Part shown: piece by piece, positions 58,319 to 64,000 of the stretch | How positions within the stretch are numbered: position 1 is the first letter of the stretch | Layout: each line of letters starts with the position of its first letter | Assembly: GCF_902859765.1 (NCBI RefSeq) | Contig: NZ_CADIJV010000027.1 | Coordinates: 1-64,000, forward strand | Source of the DNA: Achromobacter pulmonis | Lineage (GTDB): Bacteria; Pseudomonadota; Gammaproteobacteria; Burkholderiales; Burkholderiaceae_B | Reading direction: 5' to 3' | Length of the DNA: 64,000 nucleotides | Made by a program: the position numbers and the translations under genes | The notes under the pieces: model-generated | What the model was told of the DNA's origin: nothing | Database searches by the model: none | Seen by the model: only the letters and a program-made list of their open reading frames with translations

Positions 58319-59101
58319 ATGCCCGACCTGGCCGTGGTCCACCACGCCCTTCCCGGCGTTCTGCTGACGCCCTTCAGCATCCGGCACCCGCGGACGTCCA
58401 AAGGCATCGCCGTGCCTGACCATGCTCACGACGAGGGCATGCTGGTGCTGGTGCATGCCGGCCTGGTGCTGGTGCAGGCCGGCAGCCAGGTCTGGACGGT
58501 GCTGCCAGGCAGCCTCGGCTGGATTCCCCCGGGCGTGCAGCATGCCGCCCGCTGGTTCGGCGAGGCGCGCGGTTCGTTCCTGTACGTGCGGGCCGACGCC
58601 TGCGAGCGATTGCCGGATCACTGCCGTTCCTGGCCGTCGTCGCGCCTGATCGACGCCTTGATCGAGCGCTTCACCACCAGCCAGGCCGGTGAACTGTCGG
58701 AGGCCTATCTGGCGCAGCTGTTCGACGTGCTGCTGGCCGAGATCACGCAGCGCGATCACGCCCCGATGCTGCTGCCAATGCCGGACGATCCGCGCCTGCA
58801 GGACCTGGCCAATTCCCTGCTGGGCACGCCCGACGATCCATCGGGCATCGACGATTGGGCGCAACGCCTGAACATGTCGCCGCGGACCCTGATGCGCCGC
58901 TTCCGCCAGGAAACCGGCGTCACGCTGGGTCAGTGGCGCCAGCAGGCGCGGCTGTTGCGGGCGCTGGAGATGCTGTGCCGCGGCGACTCCGTGACCGAGG
59001 CGGCGCTGGCGGTAGGCTACGAAAGCACCAGCGCCTTCATCGGCAGTTTCCGCGGCGCCTTCGGCATGACCCCCACGCGCTACCTCGCCGGCCGCGAATA
59101 A
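58319..59101 (+). CDS. AraC-family transcriptional regulator
   Basis: This 260-residue regulator has an N-terminal cupin-like sensor (about 25-100, with PDHAHDEGMLVLVHAG and WIPPGVQHAA) and C-terminal double HTH (about 160-258: WAQRLNMSPRTLMRRFRQETG and VTEAALAVGYESTSAFIGSFR, then GMTPTRY). The layout resembles NimR/YpdC-type AraC proteins. It starts 107 bases from the fur-like gene in opposite direction and shares its Fur-box-like site, so metal status may feed into it. The target may be the downstream hydrolase. Confidence 0.92.
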   Translation: MPDLAVVHHALPGVLLTPFSIRHPRTSKGIAVPDHAHDEGMLVLVHAGLVLVQAGSQVWTVLPGSLGWIPPGVQHAARWFGEARGSFLYVRADACERLPDHCRSWPSSRLIDALIERFTTSQAGELSEAYLAQLFDVLLAEITQRDHAPMLLPMPDDPRLQDLANSLLGTPDDPSGIDDWAQRLNMSPRTLMRRFRQETGVTLGQWRQQARLLRALEMLCRGDSVTEAALAVGYESTSAFIGSFRGAFGMTPTRYLAGRE

Positions 59102-59186
59102 GCGCGCGTCAGCGGACCGCCTCCGGCCGCCGGGATGCGCGCGAGGCAGGCGGGCAGGGCGCTGCCCCGTCGCGGTCCACCCTTTA

Positions 59187-59224
59187 CGGATCTTCACGTT
59201 TTTCCGACAGATGTGCGGATCTTC
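59187..59224 (+). repeat. Direct repeat CGGATCTTC upstream of the hydrolase
   Basis: CGGATCTTC occurs at 59187-59195 and 59216-59224, start-to-start 29 bases. Direct repeats are common AraC-protein targets, and the AraC gene ends only 86 bases away. Confidence 0.4.
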
Positions 59225-59302
59225 GCGCGCGCCGCGTGCCTACCATGGCGTCAGGGTAGGACAGGGCTTCCCGTTCCGCCCGTCATGCATCAAGGGTGTT
59301 CC

Positions 59303-59452
59303 ATGAATTGCCAACCATTGCTCGCCCCGCCGCAGGCTGGCGGCGGCGCCCCGCCGGCTCCGGCACTTGTCTTCGCCTCGATCCTGGCGCGCCTGCTGAC
59401 GGCCACCCGCAGCGCCTGGCAGCTCGACGCCACGGCCGGAGCCACGTCATGA
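59303..59452 (+). CDS. Putative 49-residue leader ORF coupled to the hydrolase
   Basis: A short frame beginning MNCQPLLAPPQAGGGAPPAP continues as a hydrophobic stretch (about 22-34: ALVFASILARLL) and ends TAGATS. AAGGGTG sits 5 bases before its ATG. Its TGA overlaps the hydrolase ATG (ATGA at 59449-59452), so it may serve for translational coupling. The peptide itself shows no known motif, and it could be chance. Confidence 0.4.
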   Translation: MNCQPLLAPPQAGGGAPPAPALVFASILARLLTATRSAWQLDATAGATS

Positions 59453-60315
59453 CGGCGCCGCGCACCGCCGCGTTGCTGATCCACGGGCTGGGTGGCACCG
59501 AATTCGACATGGGGTCGCTGCACCGGGTGCTGGGGCGCGCGGGCGTGGACACTCATGGCGTGACGCTGCCCGGCCACGCGGGCCGCCCCGAAGATCTGTT
59601 GGACGTGCGGGTCGAGGATTGGATGGCGGTGGTCACCTGCCGCTACCGCGAGTTGTGCGCGCAGTACGAGCAGGTGCACGTCATCGGCATGTGCCTGGGC
59701 GCGTTGCTGGCGGTGGAACTGTGCAAGCGCGAGTCGCATAGCCGTGGCACGCTGGTGGCGCTGTCGGCGCCGGTGTTCCTGGATGGCTGGAGCACGCCTT
59801 GGTATCGCGCCTTGCGCCACCTGCTGTACCACGTGCCGGGCGTGCCGCGCCGCATTCGTGTCGAGGAAGAAGACCCCTACGGCGTCAAGAGTGAATTGGT
59901 GCGGGCGTTCATCAAGGCCGGGTTCGCGCGCGGCGACGGCTTTCATTACCAATGGGTGCCGCTGGCCTGCGTGCGCCAGGTCGACCGGCTGCGCCGCATG
60001 GTCAAGCGCGGGCTGGAACGTATGCGCTGTCCGGTCCTGGTGATGCACGCGATCGAGGACGAGCTGACCAGCCCGCGCTCGGCGCGGCTGCTGGGGGCGC
60101 GGATTCCCGGCGCGTCGGTGGTGTTGCTGCGCGACAGCTATCACATGATCTGCGTCGATCATGAGCGCGAACGCGTCATGCAGAACGTGTTGAGTTTCCT
60201 GGGCAAGGATCCTGGCATCGTGCGGCCGCGCCGGCGCGCCAGCGCGGCCCGCGCCTGTCGTGTCGGCGAGGAGGCGCCACGACAGGCCGAGGGCCTGCTG
60301 GCCGCCGCCCGCTAA
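59449..60315 (+). CDS. Alpha/beta-hydrolase (carboxylesterase/lipase-like)
   Basis: This 288-residue cytosolic serine hydrolase has LLIHGLGGTEFDMGSLHRVL with an oxyanion-type HG, then IGMCLGALLAVE where the nucleophile elbow normally reads GxSxG. Here it is Gly-Met-Cys-Leu-Gly, so Cys replaces Ser. MHAIEDELTSP may give the acid and DSYHMICVDHE the His. It resembles serine aminopeptidase/monoacylglycerol-lipase-type folds. The start at 59449 removes a non-homologous extension open to 59296. The C-terminus is Arg/Ala-rich. Confidence 0.83.
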   Translation: MTAPRTAALLIHGLGGTEFDMGSLHRVLGRAGVDTHGVTLPGHAGRPEDLLDVRVEDWMAVVTCRYRELCAQYEQVHVIGMCLGALLAVELCKRESHSRGTLVALSAPVFLDGWSTPWYRALRHLLYHVPGVPRRIRVEEEDPYGVKSELVRAFIKAGFARGDGFHYQWVPLACVRQVDRLRRMVKRGLERMRCPVLVMHAIEDELTSPRSARLLGARIPGASVVLLRDSYHMICVDHERERVMQNVLSFLGKDPGIVRPRRRASAARACRVGEEAPRQAEGLLAAAR

Positions 60316-60328
60316 GGACGGCGCCGCA

Positions 60329-60802
60329 TCAGGCGGCGGCGGGCTGGTCGGGCTGGTTGGGGTGCGAGGGGCCTTGCGGGTCGTTTTCCGCATCGGGCCG
60401 TGGCGGCACCGGCGCCAGTCCCAGCGCCAGCCGCAGCCGTTGGCAATCCGGATTGGGCGAACCGTCGGGCTGCCAGATATCGAATTCGCGGCACGGCGTG
60501 GGGCGGTTTTCGTAGATGGCGCAATGGATCCCCGGCCGTCCCAACTGGCCGCGCAGTGCGACGCAGCGGCCGGCTCCCATCTCGGTGCCTTTCATGCAGG
60601 CCCGTAGCGGACTGATCTGCGTGACCAGTTCGAGCGGCACGTGGCCGCCGTTTTCCCCGGCCAATTCCCCGATATAGAACGACACCCGGAAATGCGAGCA
60701 ACAGGCGCCGCAGTCCAGGCAGGGATTGGCGGCGGGGTTGCTGTCGCCGGCCAGCAGGGCGGGCGATACCAGAGTCAGGGCGGCAGTCTCGAGCTGGGAC
60801 AT
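60329..60802 (-). CDS. YkgJ-family cysteine-cluster protein
   Basis: This 157-residue protein carries the CxxCxxCC pattern (NPCLDCGACCSHF), a central Cys in GAGRCVALR and IHCAIYENRPTPCREF. It belongs to the YkgJ/Fe-S-or-zinc-cluster family, proposed to bind a metal cluster; function unknown. The last 40 residues are Pro-rich and probably disordered. ATG 60802 gives the family-like start; the frame stays open to 60862. It is convergent with the hydrolase, with 13 bases between them, and divergent from tag. Confidence 0.85.
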   Translation of the reverse strand: MSQLETAALTLVSPALLAGDSNPAANPCLDCGACCSHFRVSFYIGELAGENGGHVPLELVTQISPLRACMKGTEMGAGRCVALRGQLGRPGIHCAIYENRPTPCREFDIWQPDGSPNPDCQRLRLALGLAPVPPRPDAENDPQGPSHPNQPDQPAAA

Positions 60803-61015
60803 GGGGAGTATCCGGATACCTGTCCAGCCCGGCATGACGCACAACGGGCTTGCATGCCGCAAGCCCGCCTGCTCGACCCGGGGCGCGCGAGGACAGGGCC
60901 GGCGCGGGATCAGGGGTGGAGATAGTAGCGGGATTCGCTATGCGGCCGCCATGCCTTTTTTCGGGGACGTTGCTGCGGTAGCATTTGACACCCGACAGCC
61001 GCCAGGACGCTTCCC

Positions 61016-61621
61016 ATGACAGCCAATTCCGATTTCCCCGACGGCCTTGCCCGTTGCCGCTGGGTCGATACGTCCGCCGAATACATGGCGTACCACGATA
61101 CCGAATGGGGGCGTCCGCAAGGCGATGACCGCGCCCTGTTCGAGCAGTTGTGTCTCGAAGGGTTCCAGTCGGGCCTGAGCTGGCGCACCATCCTGAACAA
61201 GCGCGAGGCATTCCGCCGTGGGTTCGCCGGGTTCGACCCGGCCAAGGTGGCGCGCTTCGGTGACAGGCAGGTCGAGGCGTTGCTGGCCGACGCCGGCATC
61301 GTGCGGCATCGCGGCAAGATCGAAGCCGTCATCAACAACGCCGGGCGGGCGCTGGAAATGATCGCGCGTGAAGGCTCTCTGGGCGCGTTCTTCTGGCGTT
61401 TCGAAGCGCCGGCCGGGGAGCCTTCGACGCGCGGCGCGTCGACTTCGCCGCAGTCCGAGGCCTTGTCCAAGGCCCTCAAGAAGCTGGGCTGGAAGTTCGT
61501 TGGGCCGACGACGGTCTATGCGTTCATGCAGTCGGTAGGCATGGTCAACGACCATCATCCCGACTGCCATTGCCACCGCGCGAGCGAGCAGGCGCGCCAG
61601 GCGTTCCGCCGGCCAGTGTAG
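61016..61621 (+). CDS. tag: DNA-3-methyladenine glycosylase I
   Basis: This 201-residue HhH-type glycosylase removes 3-methyladenine from alkylated DNA. Recognisable parts are ARCRWVD near the N-terminus with a zinc Cys, YMAYHDTEWGRPQGDDRALFEQLCLEGFQ-like start of the helical core, FVGPTTVYAFMQSVGMVNDH, and HPDCHCH with C-terminal zinc ligands. Length and motifs match E. coli Tag. It is convergent with the sulfatase-fold gene, with only 4 bases between the stops. Confidence 0.95.
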   Translation: MTANSDFPDGLARCRWVDTSAEYMAYHDTEWGRPQGDDRALFEQLCLEGFQSGLSWRTILNKREAFRRGFAGFDPAKVARFGDRQVEALLADAGIVRHRGKIEAVINNAGRALEMIAREGSLGAFFWRFEAPAGEPSTRGASTSPQSEALSKALKKLGWKFVGPTTVYAFMQSVGMVNDHHPDCHCHRASEQARQAFRRPV

Positions 61622-61625
61622 GGAG

Positions 61626-63536
61626 TCAGCGGGCCGCGCCCGGCGCCACGGCTGCCGCGCCCGGAAGGCAATAGCGGCCTTCGCGGTAGGCCCAGCTGGG
61701 CCACAGCGCGTGTGCCAGCGCCTCGCCGGCCAGGTCCGGGTCCAGCGGCACCGGGGCGTAGTCTTGCGGCGCGGTATAGCGGTACTGCACCGGCGGCTTG
61801 TTCGGCGCCATCACCAGCAGGTGGTCTTCCTTCAGGTAGCCATAGGTGTTGTCGTACTGCATGATGGCGCGGCCCGGCGTGCTGCGGGTCAGGTCGTGGC
61901 CGAGCATCGGATGTTCGGTGTCGACGCCGATCAGCGACAGCAGCGTCGGCGCCAGGTCGATCTGGCTGATCAGGCGGTCGTCGCGCCGCGCTTCGATGCC
62001 CGCGCCCAGGATCACCGCCGGAATATGGAAATGGCGCACCGGCACCAGGCTGGCGCCGAACACGCGCGAGTCATGGTCGGCGGCGATCAGGAACACCGTG
62101 TTTTCCCAATAGGGCGCGGCCTTGGCGCGTTCGAAGAAACGGCCCAGCGCCCAATCGGCATAGCGCACGGTGTTCTCCACGGTGGCCGGGTTGCCTTCGG
62201 TCTGGATGCGCCCCGCCGGGTATTCCCAGGGCGAGTGGTTCGAGACGCTGAAGGCCAGCGTGAAGGTGGGTTGGTCGCCGTCTTCGCGCAGCAGCCGGTC
62301 GAGTTGGTTGAACATGTCTTCGTCCGAGGCGCCCCAGGTGCCGACGAAGGCCGGGTCGACGAAGTCCTCGCGGTCGACGATCTGCCTGAAGCCATTGCCC
62401 AGGAAGAAGCCCTTCATGTTGTCGAAGTGCGATTCGCCGCCATAGATGAAGCGCGAGTGATAACCGTGACGGCCCAGCAGGTCGGCCAGCGAGAAGAAGC
62501 CGCGCTGCGAGCGCGGCAGTTTCAGCACCGCCTGGGCCGGGGTCGGCAGGAAGCCGGTGACGACGGCCTCCAGGCCTCGCACCGAGCGTGTGCCCGTGGC
62601 ATAGGCACGGGTGAAGGTCCAGGCGTCTCGCGCCAGGGCGTCGAGCTCGGGGGTCAGGTCCATGCCGCCCAGGCTGGCGCTGTATTGGGCGCCCAGGCTT
62701 TCCTCGAGAATGATGACCAGGTTGAGCGGGCGCGAGGTCTGGCGGCTGGCGGGCTGGCGATGCAGGCTGGGATGGTGCGCGTCGGGCGGGGGATAGGGCA
62801 GGCCGGCGCGCGCCAGGACGCGGCGGTGCATGTCGTCGTCGTCCATGTCGCCATAGACGGCGGAGGCCGACTTCTCGTTTTTCATGCTGTAGACGGCATA
62901 GAACACGTTGTACAGCGAGTTCAGCGCCAGGGTGTTGAGCATGCCATCGGAACTGTAGGCGACCGACGAGGGGTTGATCGGGCGGTGGCCGAGCGTGCCG
63001 CGGATCGCCAGGATCACCACGGCCAGGATCGCCAGGCTCGCCAGCGGCATTTGCCACCAGGCCAGCGGCGCGTCGGGCGCGGCGTGGCCGAACAGACTGT
63101 AAGCGCCCCAGCCGATCAGGCCCAGGGCGCCGAAACCGCCCAGCAGCGCGCCCTTGTAGCCGCGCCACAGCATGCCGGAAACCTCGCGCGGGTGTTTCAG
63201 GTATTCGACGAACAGCCGGTTGGGACGGGTGTCGTATTCCAGGATGAATGGTGGCGTGGCGACTTCCAGGAAGGCCAGCAGGATGAAGGCGACCAGGTAC
63301 CAGATGCCGGCGGCGGTGGCGGCGAACGGCAGGTGGCCGAACCAGGGCGACAGCACCGCCGGCAACGCCGCCAGCACGCCGATCTGGTGGGCGTCGATGC
63401 GCAGGCCGCCCAGCAGCAGGGGCGCGAGCCCGCCGGCATCGCGCACGCGCCGCCATTGCCAGGCGGCCAGGGCCAGTCGGCTAAGGGTCAGCAGGGCAAA
63501 GGCTGCCACCACGAAGATCAAGCTTGAATGCCGCAT
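61626..63536 (-). CDS. LTA-synthase-like membrane sulfatase-fold protein
   Basis: This 636-residue protein has five N-terminal membrane segments (about 5-190) and a large periplasmic sulfatase/alkaline-phosphatase domain (about 265-600). Metal-site motifs are LNLVIILEESLGAQY, a TGTRSVRGLEAVVTG nucleophile region with Thr/Ser, AADHDSRVFG and PVRHFHIPAVI. It resembles LtaS and gram-negative OpgB-type phosphoglycerol transferases, so it probably modifies a periplasmic glucan or lipid with a phosphate-containing group; the exact substrate is not known. It is monocistronic. Confidence 0.9.
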   Translation of the reverse strand: MRHSSLIFVVAAFALLTLSRLALAAWQWRRVRDAGGLAPLLLGGLRIDAHQIGVLAALPAVLSPWFGHLPFAATAAGIWYLVAFILLAFLEVATPPFILEYDTRPNRLFVEYLKHPREVSGMLWRGYKGALLGGFGALGLIGWGAYSLFGHAAPDAPLAWWQMPLASLAILAVVILAIRGTLGHRPINPSSVAYSSDGMLNTLALNSLYNVFYAVYSMKNEKSASAVYGDMDDDDMHRRVLARAGLPYPPPDAHHPSLHRQPASRQTSRPLNLVIILEESLGAQYSASLGGMDLTPELDALARDAWTFTRAYATGTRSVRGLEAVVTGFLPTPAQAVLKLPRSQRGFFSLADLLGRHGYHSRFIYGGESHFDNMKGFFLGNGFRQIVDREDFVDPAFVGTWGASDEDMFNQLDRLLREDGDQPTFTLAFSVSNHSPWEYPAGRIQTEGNPATVENTVRYADWALGRFFERAKAAPYWENTVFLIAADHDSRVFGASLVPVRHFHIPAVILGAGIEARRDDRLISQIDLAPTLLSLIGVDTEHPMLGHDLTRSTPGRAIMQYDNTYGYLKEDHLLVMAPNKPPVQYRYTAPQDYAPVPLDPDLAGEALAHALWPSWAYREGRYCLPGAAAVAPGAAR

Positions 63537-63704
63537 CGGGCCTCCTGGTAGTACTGCGGTTCCGCGCGCGGCGGCGGCGGGTCGATCGCCCCGCGCATTT
63601 GAACAGGGCCGGCGTCAAAAAAACGGTAGGAATCATGCCTTCCCGTCCGGCGAAGTCTCCGGCCGGGCCGGCCCGCTTTGTAACTTTTGCCGACCGGGCT
63701 CTCT

Positions 63705-63732
63705 GTGACACGGAAAAATCCGTACACATTAT
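63705..63732 (+). promoter_or_regulatory. Possible promoter of the AsmA-family gene
   Basis: GTGACA (63705-63710) and CATTAT (63727-63732) are spaced by 16 bases. Two small hairpins lie nearby: ACGGA-AAAA-TCCGT (63710-63723) and TACCCT-TG-AGGGTA (63769-63782). The second one could be a regulatory site. Confidence 0.4.
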
Positions 63733-63832
63733 GAGGCCGGCAAGCTTAACCCGCCCGGCCCGGCGCGCTACCCTTGAGGGTAAATAGGGCCGGGGCAGCG
63801 GCGCGCCGGCGGCAACGGCAAGGATGATAACG

Positions 63833-64000
63833 ATGACGCGCAGAACAAAAATAGTGGGCGGGATCGTAGGGGGGCTGGCCCTCCTGGTGGCGGTAGCGGT
63901 GGTGGTGATTGCCACGTTCGACTGGAATCGCGCCAGGCCGATGATCAATGAGCGCGTCAGCGCGGCCATCGGACGGCCCTTCGCCATCAACGGCGACCTG
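63833..64000 (+). CDS. AsmA-family protein (partial, N-terminus only)
   Basis: The first 56 codons are present; the rest is beyond the window. They encode a basic tail, a transmembrane helix (about 8-32) and FDWNRARPMINERVSAAIGR, then PFAINGDL. This is the hallmark start of AsmA/TamB-like proteins, which form long bridges for phospholipid transport to the outer membrane. AAGGA lies 8 bases before ATG 63833; ATG 63824 is an alternative without a good ribosome site. Confidence 0.85.
   Translation, partial: MTRRTKIVGGIVGGLALLVAVAVVVIATFDWNRARPMINERVSAAIGRPFAINGDL

Noticed and set aside
61710-63527. 605-codon plus-strand frame opposite the LTA-synthase-like gene
   Set aside because: Val/Gln/Arg/Gly-rich antisense frame. 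The minus-strand protein has membrane segments and metal motifs.

Overview
This window comes from a GC-rich betaproteobacterium. Gene content and order point to the Alcaligenaceae, in the Bordetella/Achromobacter group. The clues are a single-polypeptide MurE-MurF fusion inside the cell-division cluster, a Bug/TctC-type binding protein next to its GntR regulator, a PagP, many LysR/AraC/GntR regulators, and an lpxC - DUF721 - M23 peptidase - secA order. The species cannot be fixed from the sequence alone. No prophage, insertion sequence or CRISPR array was seen.

Region 1 (1-6240) starts with the 3' end of a 5S rRNA and its terminator. It continues with a small membrane protein, a SWIB-domain protein (minus strand), an M20 amidohydrolase, dihydroorotase (pyrC), the ABC-F ATPase Uup (minus strand) and the RNase P RNA gene rnpB. 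Region 2 (6300-24900) is a complete dcw cluster on the plus strand: mraZ, rsmH, ftsL, ftsI, murE-murF fusion, mraY, murD, ftsW, murG, murC, ddl, ftsQ, ftsA, ftsZ, lpxC. Most junctions overlap by 1-11 nt. It is led by a clear promoter with four 10-bp-spaced MraZ boxes and closed by a long-stem hairpin after lpxC. Lipid II precursor synthesis, flipping/polymerisation partners and divisome assembly are therefore co-expressed.

Region 3 (25000-37500) holds a DUF721/DciA-like protein, an M23 peptidase, secA, a VOC protein, a translationally coupled GntR-Bug-TPP enzyme operon, a cysteine dioxygenase-like protein, an atypical SDR, an Lrp regulator, a ChaC-like enzyme and pagP. Region 4 (37500-47700) holds mgtE, a thioesterase, a YeiH-type exporter whose N-terminus looks frameshifted at a G7/C7 tract, its divergent LysR regulator, a second M20 hydrolase, an acyl-CoA ligase, an inositol monophosphatase-like protein and mnmC.

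Region 5 (47900-64000) holds a divergent GH31 protein, the methionine importer metNIQ, tRNA-Lys(UUU), RidA, a ClpX-type zinc-finger miniprotein, a chemoreceptor, a LysR regulator, a Fur paralogue coupled to a gene of unknown function beneath a Fur-box-like site, a divergent AraC regulator, an alpha/beta hydrolase with a coupled 49-codon leader ORF, a YkgJ-like cysteine-cluster protein, the glycosylase tag, an LTA-synthase-like sulfatase-fold protein and the start of an AsmA-family gene cut by the window edge. Most of the window is conserved core genome. The least explained parts are the Fur-linked locus, the possible phase-variable YeiH start, the altered SDR and GH31 active sites, and several palindromes upstream of transport or envelope genes.
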